Shown here one piece after another: positions 1 to 7,388 of a DNA stretch of 64,000 nucleotides (position 1 is its first letter; each line of letters starts with the position of its first letter). Under the pieces are notes generated by a model. It saw only the letters and a program-made list of their open reading frames with translations. It was not told where the DNA came from and did not search any database. The stretch is from positions 4,039,501-4,103,500 of the forward strand of contig NZ_CP155729.1 in the NCBI RefSeq assembly GCF_039724765.1. Direction: 5' to 3'. The DNA comes from Sagittula stellata E-37 (lineage in GTDB: Bacteria > Pseudomonadota > Alphaproteobacteria > Rhodobacterales > Rhodobacteraceae). A program made the translations under genes and the position numbers.

Positions 1-176
1 CCGATGATGCCGCAGGGACGCGGTCCGGACTTCTGCGCTCTGCGCCCCGTGGCATCCCTTGACGCCAGTCCGGCACGCCCCGAAAACTCGGCCCGACGGC
101 GCGGCCCGCGCCCGGTCGCCCATGCTTGCCTTTCCGGCCCCGCCGCCGGACAGGCCAACCTCCGGAGCTTCGTTCG

Positions 177-956
177 ATGACAGCCCAACCGGTGATCCAG
201 GCACAGAACCTGGACCTGACCTTCCAGACGGCCGACGGCCCGGTCCACGCGCTGAAGGATGTCTCCCTCGACATCCCCAAGGGCGCCTTCGTGTCGTTCA
301 TCGGCCCCTCGGGCTGCGGCAAGACCACCTTCCTGCGCTGCATGGCCGCGCTCGAACACCCAACCGGCGGGACGCTGACGGTGAACGGCATGACCCCGGA
401 CGAGGCCCGCCGGTCCCGCGCCTACGGCTACGTCTTCCAGGCGGCGGGGCTCTACCCGTGGCGCACCATCGGGCGCAACATCGCCCTCCCGCTCGAAATC
501 ATGGGCTACGCCAGGGCCGAGCGGCAGCAACGCATCGCCCGCGTGCTGGACCTCGTCGAGCTTTCCGGTTTCGAGAAAAAATTCCCCTGGCAGCTGTCCG
601 GCGGCATGCAGCAGCGCGCGTCCATCGCCCGCGCCCTGGCCTTCGACGCCGACATCCTCCTGATGGACGAACCTTTCGGCGCCCTCGACGAGATCGTCCG
701 CGACCGCCTGAACGAGGAGGTCCTGCGCCTCTGGGACAAGACCGGCAAGACCATCGCCTTCGTCACCCACTCGATCCCCGAGGCGGTCTATCTCTCGACC
801 CACATCGTTGTCATGAGCCCGCGCCCGGGCCGGATCACCGACGTGATCGAAAGCCCCCTGCCGAAGGACCGCCCGCTCGACATCCGCGACACGCCCGAAT
901 TCATCGAGATCGCCCACCGCGTCCGCGAAGGGCTGCGCGCGGGGTACGATGAATGA
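177..956 (+). CDS. ABC transporter ATP-binding protein (nitrate/sulfonate/pyrimidine-type importer)
   Basis: Cytoplasmic ATPase of an ABC importer, 259 residues, the usual length for the SsuB/TauB/ThiZ-like family. Seen in the sequence: Walker A GPSGCGKTT at residues 43-51, signature LSGGMQQ at 140-146 and Walker B ILLMDEP at 160-166, followed by the D-loop and a switch histidine in VTHS. I chose the ATG at 177 because it follows TCCGGAG and starts just before the conserved first strand; an in-frame ATG at 126 would add 17 unconserved residues. The gene opens an operon with two acetyltransferases, two permeases and a binding protein; the next gene starts inside its stop codon (ATGA overlap). 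The substrate cannot be read from the ATPase. The 176 bases upstream hold no gene that I can recognise, and any operon promoter or riboswitch may lie outside the window. Confidence 0.93.
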   Translation: MTAQPVIQAQNLDLTFQTADGPVHALKDVSLDIPKGAFVSFIGPSGCGKTTFLRCMAALEHPTGGTLTVNGMTPDEARRSRAYGYVFQAAGLYPWRTIGRNIALPLEIMGYARAERQQRIARVLDLVELSGFEKKFPWQLSGGMQQRASIARALAFDADILLMDEPFGALDEIVRDRLNEEVLRLWDKTGKTIAFVTHSIPEAVYLSTHIVVMSPRPGRITDVIESPLPKDRPLDIRDTPEFIEIAHRVREGLRAGYDE

Positions 957-1393
957 CAGCGATCCGCGCCGCCACCCTTGCCGACATGCCCGCCTGCGCG
1001 CGGATCGTGCACGACTGGGAGCGCGCCAGCGGATACATCCACGACACGCCCGACGTCGCGACGCTGACCGGCCACCTGACAACGGCCTTCCCGGCCCGCG
1101 ACATCCACGTGGTGGGCGATCCGGTCGCGGGTTACCTCTCCGTCGACCCGGCCGAAGACAAGATCGGCGCGCTCTACCTGACCCGCCCCGGCCAGGGCAC
1201 CGGCAAGCGGCTGATGGACCTCGCCAAGACGAGCCGCGACCGCCTCTGGCTCACGGTCTACGTGCCCAACACCCGGGCGCAGACGTTTTACCGCCGCGAA
1301 GGCTTCGTGGAGACCGCCCGCCTCGACGCCGACCGCGACGGCGCGCCGCAGATGCTGCGGATGGACTGGACCCGCGCGGAGGGCACGTCATGA
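953..1393 (+). CDS. GNAT family N-acetyltransferase (first of a tandem pair)
   Basis: Predicted acyl-CoA-dependent N-acetyltransferase of 146 residues. The CoA pyrophosphate-binding loop is visible as RPGQGTGKRL at residues 79-88 (R/Q-x-x-G-x-G/A pattern) after the strand GALYL, and a C-terminal motif ARAQTFYRREGF-type segment (TRAQTFYRREGF) is typical of GNAT motif B. The gene overlaps the stop of the ATPase gene by ATGA and the start of a second GNAT gene by ATGA, so it is almost certainly translated as part of the transporter operon. The substrate is unknown; position suggests that it modifies the imported compound or a product made from it, which is inference only. The following gene is a diverged paralogue. 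Confidence 0.85.
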   Translation: MTAIRAATLADMPACARIVHDWERASGYIHDTPDVATLTGHLTTAFPARDIHVVGDPVAGYLSVDPAEDKIGALYLTRPGQGTGKRLMDLAKTSRDRLWLTVYVPNTRAQTFYRREGFVETARLDADRDGAPQMLRMDWTRAEGTS

Positions 1394-1818
1394 TCCGCCT
1401 GGCCGAAACCGACGACCTGCCGCAATGCGCAGACGTGGTGAACGGCTGGATCGACGGCACGCCATGGCTGCAACGCGCCACCCCGGCAGAGAAGGTCCGC
1501 GAGATGTTCGAAGGCGCGCTCCGGTACCGGATCATCTGGGTGATCGGCGAACCGGTCGAAGCCTACCTGTCCCTGGATCCCGCCAATGGCCACATCGGCG
1601 CGCTGAACTGCCGGACCCCGGGCCTAGGCCACGGCTCCGCCCTGCTGGCAACCGCCCGCGAGGGCCGTGACTTCCTCAGCGTCAACGCCCTGATGGCCAA
1701 CGTCCGCGCCCAGACCTTCTGGCGGCGCAACGGCTTCACCGCGCTGGGGATCGAAAACGAAACGCTGCCGGTGCCGCTCCGCCGGCTGCGCATGGAATGG
1801 TCGAGGTACGGATCATGA
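1390..1818 (+). CDS. GNAT family N-acetyltransferase-like protein (second of a tandem pair)
   Basis: A 142-residue GNAT-fold protein that resembles its upstream neighbour in layout and in several short stretches: an acidic N-terminal helix (ETDDLPQCADVVNGW), a loop RTPGLGHGSALL at residues 75-86 where the CoA-binding loop should be, and VRAQTFWRRNGF near the C-terminus. The CoA loop keeps G-x-G but lacks the usual basic residue after it, so activity is less certain than for the first copy. ATGA overlaps on both sides place it in the same translationally coupled operon. It probably arose by tandem duplication and divergence. The pair might work as a heterodimer, or one copy may have changed substrate; neither can be decided from sequence. 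Confidence 0.78.
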   Translation: MIRLAETDDLPQCADVVNGWIDGTPWLQRATPAEKVREMFEGALRYRIIWVIGEPVEAYLSLDPANGHIGALNCRTPGLGHGSALLATAREGRDFLSVNALMANVRAQTFWRRNGFTALGIENETLPVPLRRLRMEWSRYGS

Positions 1819-2765
1819 GCCGCTTCATCCCCCCGCTCCTCGGCGTCGTGCTGGCGCTCCTGGCGTTATGGTACGCAGCCGTCGTGCCGATGAACGTGCA
1901 GGAGACCCTGACCCGCGCCGAACGTGCCGAAATACCCGTCACACCCGCCACCGCCGTGGAACGCCGGGACACCGGCACATGGGCGCTGGTCTTCGGCAAC
2001 CTGGGCGCGCTCGGCGAAAGCTGGTCGCTCGACCGACCGCGCCTGCCCGCCCCACATCAGGTCGTGGCGGAACTCTACGACTCGACCGTCACCGAAGAGC
2101 TGACCGGGCGGCGCGGGCTGGTCAGGTCCGGGTCGCTGTCGAACCGCGGGCTTCTGTATCACGCCATCGTCACGCTGAACGCGACCTTCGTGGGCTTCCT
2201 GATCGGCACCGGGCTGGGCATCGTGCTGGCCATCGGCATCGTGCACAGCCGCGTCATGGACATGAGCGTCATGCCCTGGGCCATCGTCAGCCAGACCATC
2301 CCCATCGTGGCGCTGGCGCCGATGATCATCGTGGTGCTCTACTCCATCGGCATCCAGGGCCTGCTGCCCAAGGCGGTGATCTCGGCCTACCTGTCGTTCT
2401 TCCCTGTGGTGGTCGGCATGGTGAAGGGCCTGCGCTCGCCGGACGGCATGCAGATGGACCTGATGCGCACATACAACGCGCCGACCCGCGACGTGCTGAC
2501 GAAGCTGCGCCTGCCGGCTTCGGTGCCCTACCTCTTCGCCTCGCTGAAGATTGCCATCGCCGCCAGCCTCGTGGGCGCCATCGTCGGAGAACTCCCGGTG
2601 CAGAAAGGCGGTCTCGGCGCGCGCATGCTGGCCGGCAGCTACTACGGCCAGACCGCTCAGATCTGGGCCGCGCTCCTGATGGCCGCCGGGCTCGCCGCGG
2701 TGCTGGTCTGGGCGATCGGCGCCGTGGAACGCCGCACGCTCGTCAGGATGGGCATGTCCAGATGA
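1815..2765 (+). CDS. ABC transporter permease (BPD inner-membrane component, SsuC/ThiX-like)
   Basis: Inner-membrane permease of 316 residues. A first membrane segment at about residues 5-25 is followed by an unusual long extracytoplasmic stretch (to about residue 105) before the core permease domain with about five further helices. The ATPase-contact (EAA) loop is visible around the segment MDLMRTYNAPTRDVLTKLRL. I chose ATG 1815, which overlaps the previous stop by ATGA; an ATG at 1797 is also in frame. It pairs with a second permease at 3034-3882, so the importer probably has a heterodimeric membrane domain. The two genes are separated by a 122-bp tandem duplication rather than by the tight coupling seen elsewhere in the operon. 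Confidence 0.9.
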   Translation: MSRFIPPLLGVVLALLALWYAAVVPMNVQETLTRAERAEIPVTPATAVERRDTGTWALVFGNLGALGESWSLDRPRLPAPHQVVAELYDSTVTEELTGRRGLVRSGSLSNRGLLYHAIVTLNATFVGFLIGTGLGIVLAIGIVHSRVMDMSVMPWAIVSQTIPIVALAPMIIVVLYSIGIQGLLPKAVISAYLSFFPVVVGMVKGLRSPDGMQMDLMRTYNAPTRDVLTKLRLPASVPYLFASLKIAIAASLVGAIVGELPVQKGGLGARMLAGSYYGQTAQIWAALLMAAGLAAVLVWAIGAVERRTLVRMGMSR

Positions 2766-2813
2766 CCGCCCGCCCCACACCCAAAAGTCGCGCGCTCCCG
2801 GACCGCCGCCGCT

Positions 2814-3057
2814 GGGAAACCCACGCCGCGCCAGGGCGCACCCCTCGGTTTCCCTGCTTTGCAAATACTCAAGCCCACCCCATCCGCCCAGTCCGCCACC
2901 GGAGGCCCGCGATGACCTTCCTCCTCGCCGCCCCCGGGAAACCCACGCCGGGCAAGGGCGCATCCCTCGGTTTCTCTGCTTTGCAAATACTCATCTCCAC
3001 CCCCTCCACCCACTCCGCCACCGGAGGTCCGCGATGACCTTGATCCTCGCAGCCCTC
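2814..3057 (+). repeat. 122-bp tandem duplication spanning an intergenic module and a start-codon region
   Basis: Copy 1 runs 2814-2935 and copy 2 runs 2936-3057, with a constant offset of 122 bases. By hand alignment about 107 of 122 positions agree. Each copy holds GGGAAACCCACGCC, the motif GCTTTGCAAATACTC, a Shine-Dalgarno stretch CCACCGGAGG and the beginning of a coding region (ATGACCTT at 2912 and again at 3034). Only the second ATG opens the real permease gene; the first is followed by a 41-codon frame. The unit therefore duplicated the ribosome-binding site and the first codons of the downstream permease. Confidence 0.9.
2912..3037 (+). CDS. Small ORF made by the tandem duplication, coupled to the downstream permease
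   Basis: A 41-codon frame that starts at the duplicated copy of the permease start codon (encoding MTFLLAAPGK) and ends with a TGA that overlaps the true permease ATG (ATGA at 3034-3037). It has the same GGAGG ribosome-binding site as the permease. After the first eight residues it simply translates the second repeat copy and has no recognisable domain. It is probably a by-product of the duplication, but the exact stop/start overlap means ribosomes terminating here could re-initiate on the permease, so it may act as a leader. I do not claim a functional product. Confidence 0.35.
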   Translation: MTFLLAAPGKPTPGKGASLGFSALQILISTPSTHSATGGPR

Positions 3058-3882
3058 GCGCTCTGGGCCGCCGGTTTCGCGCTGAACGTGGCGCTCGCCA
3101 ACGGACCTGCCCGCGACACGCGCGCCGCGCAGATCGCCGTGCCGCTGATCTTCGGCGCCACGCTGCTCGCCATGTGGGAACTCATCGTGCGCGGCGCCGA
3201 GGTCCCCACCGTGATCCTGCCGCCGCCCTCCGACATCGCGGAACGTTTCGCGGGCAACACCGGCCTCCTGTGGCGCGACTTCACGCAGACGATCCTCAAG
3301 GGCGCGCTCTCGGGCTACGTGATTGGCAACGTCGCGGCCTTCCTCACCGCACTGCTCGTCGACCGCTCCGACTACCTGCGGCGCGGGCTGCTGCCGCTCG
3401 GCAACTTCATGGCCGCCCTGCCCATCGTCGGCACGGCGCCCATCCTCGTGATGTGGTTCGGCTTCGGCTGGCAGTCAAAGGCCGCCGTGGTCGTGCTCAT
3501 GGTCTATTTCCCGATGCTGGTGAACACCGTGGCCGGCCTGTCGGAAACCACCGCCATGCAGCGCGACCTGATGAAGACCTACGCCGCGACCTGGGGCCAG
3601 ACGCTCTGGACCCTGCGCCTGCCCGCCGCCCTGCCCTTCATCTTCAACGGGTTGAAGATCACCTCGACCCTCGCGCTGGTCGGCGCCATCGTGGCAGAGT
3701 TCTTCGGCTCGCCGACCCTGGGCCTCGGCTTCCGCATCTCCACCTCGATCGGCCAGCTCGACCTGGCGATGGTCTGGTCGGCCATCGTGGTTGCCGCTTT
3801 GGCGGGCACCGGCTTCTACGGCCTGATCACGCTGATCGAAAAACGCATGACATTCTGGCACGCCTCGACCCGAGGCCGCTAA
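3034..3882 (+). CDS. ABC transporter permease (second membrane subunit)
   Basis: Inner-membrane permease of 282 residues with about six predicted helices. The conserved cytoplasmic coupling loop is visible around residues 180-200 (MQRDLMKTYAATWGQTLWTL), which aligns with the same loop in the upstream permease (MDLMRTYNAP). The N-terminal two helices are followed by a short loop with ILPPPSDI, a phrase common in the SsuC/TauC/ThiX family just before the core domain. The start is fixed by a GGAGG ribosome-binding site and by similarity of its first codons to the duplicated upstream copy. It is followed after 54 bases by the binding-protein gene and belongs to the same importer. Confidence 0.92.
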   Translation: MTLILAALALWAAGFALNVALANGPARDTRAAQIAVPLIFGATLLAMWELIVRGAEVPTVILPPPSDIAERFAGNTGLLWRDFTQTILKGALSGYVIGNVAAFLTALLVDRSDYLRRGLLPLGNFMAALPIVGTAPILVMWFGFGWQSKAAVVVLMVYFPMLVNTVAGLSETTAMQRDLMKTYAATWGQTLWTLRLPAALPFIFNGLKITSTLALVGAIVAEFFGSPTLGLGFRISTSIGQLDLAMVWSAIVVAALAGTGFYGLITLIEKRMTFWHASTRGR

Positions 3883-3936
3883 CATCCATCCCAAGCCCCC
3901 GCATCAACGAGGGGCCATCACCAACCGGAGGTAACC

Positions 3937-4920
3937 ATGAAATACATCCTTTCCACCACCGCCGCGCTCGCGCTCGCCGCACCGGCCTTTGCCGCGGACG
4001 ATGTCACGCTTCAGCTGAAGTGGGTCACACAGGCGCAGTTCGCGGGCTACTACGTGGCGCTGGAAAACGGCTACTACGAGGATGCCGACCTGAACGTCAC
4101 GATCCTGCCCGGCGGCCCCGACATCGCGCCCACCCAGGTGATCGCGGGCGGCGGCGCCGACGTCATCGTCGAATGGATGCCCGCCGCGCTGGCGGCGCGC
4201 GAGAACGGCCTGCCGCTGGTCAACATCGCCCAGCCCTTCAAGTCGTCGGGCATGATGCTGACCTGCTGGGGCGACGTGGGCATCGAGGAACCGGCGGATC
4301 TCGCCGACCGCACGCTCGGCGTGTGGTTCTTCGGCAACGAATACCCCTTCCTGTCGTGGATGAGCCAGCTCGGCATCAAGACCGATGGCAAGGCCGAAGG
4401 CTCCGTCGAGGTGCTGAAACAGGGCTTCAACGTAGATCCGCTGCTCCAGCGCCAGGCCGACTGCATCTCGACCATGACCTACAACGAGTACGGCCAGGTC
4501 CTCGACGCGGGCGTGTCCGAAGACGAACTCATCACCTTCAAGTACCAGGACCAGGGCGTCGCCACGATGGAGGACGGCCTTTACGTGCTCGAAGACAACC
4601 TTTCGGACGAGGCCTTCGTCGACAAGATGGCGCGTTTCGTCTCCGCCTCCATGCAGGGCTGGAAATGGGCCGAGGAGAACCCGAAAGAAGCGGCGATGAT
4701 CGTGCTCGACTACGACGAAACCGGCGCGCAGACCGAAGAGCACCAGATCCGGATGATGGGCGAAGTCGCCAAGCTGACGTCGGGCTCCAACGGCGCGCTG
4801 GACGAAGCCGACTACCAGCGCACGGTGGACACGCTGCTGGCGGGCGGCTCCGACCCGGTCATCACGAAAGCGCCGGAAGGCGCATGGACCCACGCGGTCA
4901 GCGACAAGGCGCTCCAGTAA
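3937..4920 (+). CDS. ABC transporter substrate-binding protein, NMT1/THI5-like
   Basis: Periplasmic binding protein of 327 residues with a signal peptide (residues 1-20, cleavage after AFAA). The mature N-terminus has LQLKWVTQAQFAGYYVA, the hallmark of the NMT1/THI5-like family that includes the pyrimidine-binding ThiY proteins, and later DVIVEWMPAALAARE and GVWFFGNEYPF motifs. The start has a good GGAGG site 5-6 bases upstream. No thiamine or pyrimidine catabolic enzyme is present in the window, so the ligand is open: a thiamine pyrimidine precursor, another pyrimidine or hydantoin-type compound are the most likely by family. It is the last gene of the operon and is followed by strong hairpins. 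Confidence 0.9.
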   Translation: MKYILSTTAALALAAPAFAADDVTLQLKWVTQAQFAGYYVALENGYYEDADLNVTILPGGPDIAPTQVIAGGGADVIVEWMPAALAARENGLPLVNIAQPFKSSGMMLTCWGDVGIEEPADLADRTLGVWFFGNEYPFLSWMSQLGIKTDGKAEGSVEVLKQGFNVDPLLQRQADCISTMTYNEYGQVLDAGVSEDELITFKYQDQGVATMEDGLYVLEDNLSDEAFVDKMARFVSASMQGWKWAEENPKEAAMIVLDYDETGAQTEEHQIRMMGEVAKLTSGSNGALDEADYQRTVDTLLAGGSDPVITKAPEGAWTHAVSDKALQ

Positions 4921-4941
4921 GGGCGCCACACAAACCGGGTT

Positions 4942-4989
4942 TCGCTGACTGCGTCAGCGACCCGCCGGGGGAAGTTTCACTTCCCCCGG
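4942..4989 (+). terminator. Double hairpin after the NMT1-type ABC operon
   Basis: Two back-to-back perfect hairpins lie 21 bases after the stop codon of the binding-protein gene. The first is TCGCTGAC-TGC-GTCAGCGA (4942-4960, 8-bp stem). The second has an 11-bp stem CCGGGGGAAGT / ACTTCCCCCGG with a TTC loop (4965-4989). There is no U-tract, so the structure may serve as mRNA end protection or as a Rho-assisted stop. Confidence 0.6.
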
Positions 4990-5150
4990 ACCCCCTTCAG
5001 AGTATTTTCGAAGCAAAGAAGCAAAGGCGTCTTGCCTTCATCTTGGCCCAAATACCTCGGGGGAGGCTCCCGCAAGGGAGGCGGGGGCAGAGCCCCCAAA
5101 CGGCCGGAACGGCCGTGTCCTCAGCGTTTCCCCAAAACGATGCCCTGACC
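4990..5150. repeat. Intergenic repeat module of the type common in Rhodobacteraceae
   Basis: Non-coding stretch with GAGTATTTTCGAAGCAAAG (4998-5016), then TTCATCTTGGCCCAAATACC, a small CTCCC-GCAA-GGGAG hairpin and a GC-rich tail. The GAGTATTT...GCAAAG core is the inverted counterpart of the GCTTTGCAAATACTC motif seen twice at 2814-3057, so the window has three copies of this motif family. I recognise this style from intergenic regions of roseobacters; copy number in this genome cannot be judged from the window. No gene is seen here. Confidence 0.5.
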
Positions 5151-5157
5151 GGCCTAG

Positions 5158-5996
5158 GTTCAGGACCCATTGATTTGGTTGAGCGAGCGTGATTCACCGT
5201 TCGAAAACGAGCGGTGAACATGTCTGATCTCTACTGGTTGAGCGATGCGCAGATGGCGCGTCTGGAGCCTTACTTCCCCAAGTCGCACGGCAAGCCCCGG
5301 GTTGATGACCGGCGCGTTCTGAGCGGTATTATCTTTATCAATCGCAATGGATTGCGGTGGCGAGATGCGCCAAGGGAATACGGCCCGCACAAGACACTCT
5401 ACAACCGCTGGAAGCGGTGGAGCGATAGAGGCGTCTTCGCCCGGATCATGGCCGGGCTGGCGGGCGAGCATGGTGAGGAGACGACCGTGATGATCGACGC
5501 AACTCATCTGAAGGCCCATCGCACGGCGTCCAGCCTGGGCGTGAAAAAGGGGGGCGTGGACGGCTGATTGGCCGGACGAAGGGAGGCATGAACACGAAGT
5601 TGCACGCCGTCTGCGACAGCCATGGCCGGCCCATCGACCTGTTCCTGACTGCCGGCCCCGTCAGCGACTACATCGGGGCGCGTGCGCTGGTCGGCGGGCT
5701 GCCAGACGTGAAATGGCTGCTCGGAGATCGCGGCTACGATGCCGACTGGTTCAGAGAAGCCTTGCAAGACAAGAAGATACGCCCTTGCATCCCGGGCCGG
5801 ACGAAACGGAAGACGCCCGTCCCGTACGACAAGCGCAGGTACAAGCGTCGCAACCGGATCGAGATCATGTTCGGCAGGCTCAAGGATTGGAGACGGGTGG
5901 CGACCCGTTATGACCGATGCCCAAAGACCTTCTTCTCAGCGATCGCACTCGCTGCGACCGTGATCTTCTGGCTTTGAGAGAGAACGAGTCCTGACC
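5158..5996 (+). mobile_element. IS5-family (IS427-type) insertion sequence, 839 bp, complete
   Basis: The ends are imperfect inverted repeats, GTTCAGGACCC on the left and GGTCAGGACTC (reverse complement) on the right. Both sides are bordered by the same CTAG (5154-5157 and 5997-6000), read as a 4-bp target duplication. Between them is one transposase split into two overlapping frames. Length, ends and two-frame layout fit the IS427 group. The element looks intact and potentially mobile. It landed on the palindrome CCTAGG at the end of the leftward thioesterase gene. Removal of the element plus one CTAG restores continuous flanking sequence GGCCTAGGCCGG. Confidence 0.9.
5220..5977 (+). CDS. 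IS5-family DDE transposase, expressed by -1 frameshift (orfA/orfB)
   Basis: Frame A (ATG 5220, stop at 5567, 115 residues) carries the N-terminal helix-turn-helix region (SDLYWLSDAQMARLEPYFP) and the first catalytic Asp in VMIDATH. Frame B continues from the overlap to 5977 and holds the second Asp in LLGDRGYD and the Glu in RNRIEIMFGRLKDWRR, completing the DDE triad. The join lies at a run GTGAAAAAGGGGGGC (5540-5554); slipping back one base gives KKGG-RGRLIGRTKGGMNTK, the continuous sequence expected for IS427 transposases. Frame B has its own ATG at 5588 but this would lack the first Asp. A GTG at 5214 is an alternative start for frame A. Confidence 0.9.
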
Positions 5997-6478
5997 CTAG
6001 GCCGGAGCAGGCAGGCCGCGATGTGCGTCCGCGACAAGCGCGAGGCGCGCGCCGGGGTGTTGCCCCATGGGTCCGGGCGGCGGGTGCGGAGATTGAAGCC
6101 CAGCATCTTGACCTCGTTTGTCGCCGCCACCTGTCCCGATCCGTCCAGCACCCGGTGGAAGAGGATGTAGCATTTGGCGTCATGGGCGAGGAGTTGCGTC
6201 TCGATGGCGAAGGCGCAGCCTTCGGCGAGTTCTCCGCAGTAGGTGACGTGGTTCTCGACGATGACGTATTCGTGGCCGTTCCGCGCCTCCATCCGCATCG
6301 GATCGTTGATCCAGTTGAAGAAGGCCCAGTTCGCCTGATCGCAGACCGTCAGGTAATGCGCCATGTTCATGTGGCTGTATTCGTCCACCCACGCCGGCCG
6401 GACCACGTTCTCCACCAGCCGCAGCGGCGCGTCCACGTGGCCGGTCCAGGGATGCAGGAAAGTCTCCGTCTCCAGCAA
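5936..6478 (-). CDS. Acyl-CoA thioesterase (4HBT/hotdog fold), 3' end frameshifted and fused into the IS
   Basis: Hotdog-fold thioesterase of the group found with carnitine catabolism genes: the segment RPAWVDEYSHMNMAHYLTVC has the Asp/Asn-Met signature of 4HBT enzymes. As it stands the frame is 180 residues and its last ~20 are encoded by the IS. Around 6063-6066 a run of four G (minus strand) seems to have lost one base: adding one G gives WGQHPGARLALVADAHRGL-PAPA and a TAG stop at 5997-5999, exactly 160 codons plus stop and a far more family-like end. So the gene is frameshifted (or the base is a sequencing error), and the IS sits on the original stop codon. The start is a TTG directly after the stop of the upstream crotonase gene, which implies translational coupling. 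Function of the altered C-terminus is uncertain. Confidence 0.75.
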   Translation of the reverse strand: MLETETFLHPWTGHVDAPLRLVENVVRPAWVDEYSHMNMAHYLTVCDQANWAFFNWINDPMRMEARNGHEYVIVENHVTYCGELAEGCAFAIETQLLAHDAKCYILFHRVLDGSGQVAATNEVKMLGFNLRTRRPDPWGNTPARASRLSRTHIAACLLRPRVRTRSLSKPEDHGRSECDR

Positions 6479-6479
6479 G

Positions 6480-7259
6480 TCAGCGTCCCGTCCAGACGGG
6501 GCTGCGCTTTTCCATGACCGCTGCCACGCCTTCCTTCGCGTCCGCGCTGTCGTAGAGCCGGGCGTAGGCCTCCAGCCCGCCAGCGCGCATCAGGGCGAAA
6601 GCGTCCCGTTCGCCGAGGCCCTCCGTGGCGCGGGCGATTTCCTTCACCGCGCGCAGCGAGAGCGGTGCGCAGGCGGCGACGCGGTCGGCCAGCGCGCGGG
6701 CCTGCGCCATCAGCGCATCGGCGGGCACCACGGCATTGATCACGCCCCAGCGCAGCAATTCCTCTGCCCCGGCGCGTCGGGCGGTCATCAGCATCTCCAT
6801 CGCCACGGCGCGCGGCAGGCGACGCGGCAGGCGGATCACACCGCCGGAATCCGGCACCAGGCCGATCGACGTCTCGGGCAGGCCGAACTCCACCCCTTCG
6901 GCGGCGACGATCATGTCCGCCGCCAGCGCCAGTTCGAACCCGCCCCCCAGCGCCGTGCCGTTCACCGCGGCGATGACCGGTTTCGTCAGGTCCCAGAATT
7001 CCGTCAGGCCCGCGAAGCCGCCGGGGCCCATGTCGGCCTCCGGGTCCTCGCCGTCCTGCGCGGCCTTGAGATCCCAACCGGCGGAGAAGAAGCGCCCTTC
7101 GGCGGTAACGATGCCCACCGACAGGGCGTCGTCCTCCTGCAGGCGCAGGAAGGCGGCGCCGAGCGCTCGTGACGTCGCCGCGTCGATGGCGTTCACCTTG
7201 CCCCGTTTCAGCACCACTTCGAGCACGCGCCCGCGCACCCCGACCGTCACTTCCGCCAT
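6480..7259 (-). CDS. Enoyl-CoA hydratase/isomerase family protein, carnitinyl-CoA dehydratase (CaiD)-like
   Basis: Crotonase-fold protein of 259 residues. The oxyanion-hole regions are seen in FFSAGWDLKA (58-67) and GTALGGGFELA (101-111). The two acidic residues expected in CaiD/crotonase active sites appear as Glu109 and Glu129 (EFGLPETSIGL). The GWDLKAA and PETSIGLVPDSGG phrases are characteristic of the CaiD branch, which interconverts crotonobetainyl-CoA and carnitinyl-CoA, but related short-chain enoyl-CoA hydratases cannot be excluded. It is followed at once by a thioesterase, a pairing seen in carnitine or betaine catabolism loci; no carnitine dehydrogenase is in the window. Start ATG 7259 was chosen because upstream in-frame sequence has no conserved residues. 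Confidence 0.82.
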   Translation of the reverse strand: MAEVTVGVRGRVLEVVLKRGKVNAIDAATSRALGAAFLRLQEDDALSVGIVTAEGRFFSAGWDLKAAQDGEDPEADMGPGGFAGLTEFWDLTKPVIAAVNGTALGGGFELALAADMIVAAEGVEFGLPETSIGLVPDSGGVIRLPRRLPRAVAMEMLMTARRAGAEELLRWGVINAVVPADALMAQARALADRVAACAPLSLRAVKEIARATEGLGERDAFALMRAGGLEAYARLYDSADAKEGVAAVMEKRSPVWTGR

Positions 7260-7388
7260 CGTCCGGCTCCTTCGCTTTGCCGTCCACGCTGGGCCATGGC
7301 GTCTGCGGAGGCAAGCTCGCAGGGTGCCCAAAAACAGGGCAAAGCACCCGGCTTCCGGTGCCGCAGGCCTTGCGGATGACCTGCCCCT

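Noticed and set aside
3937..4920. Assignment of the ABC binding protein as nitrate or sulfonate specific
   Set aside because: The mature N-terminus is of the NMT1/THI5 type and no nitrate, taurine or sulfonate enzyme is nearby; ligand left open.
3174..5192. 672-codon + strand frame overlapping the permease and binding-protein genes
   Set aside because: Arg/Pro/Ala-rich shadow; the genes in the other frame have signal peptide, membrane helices and ribosome-binding sites.
4997..5221. 74-codon minus-strand frame next to the IS
   Set aside because: It begins inside the IS and reads the intergenic repeat module; it is only what the frameshifted thioesterase frame would read without the IS.
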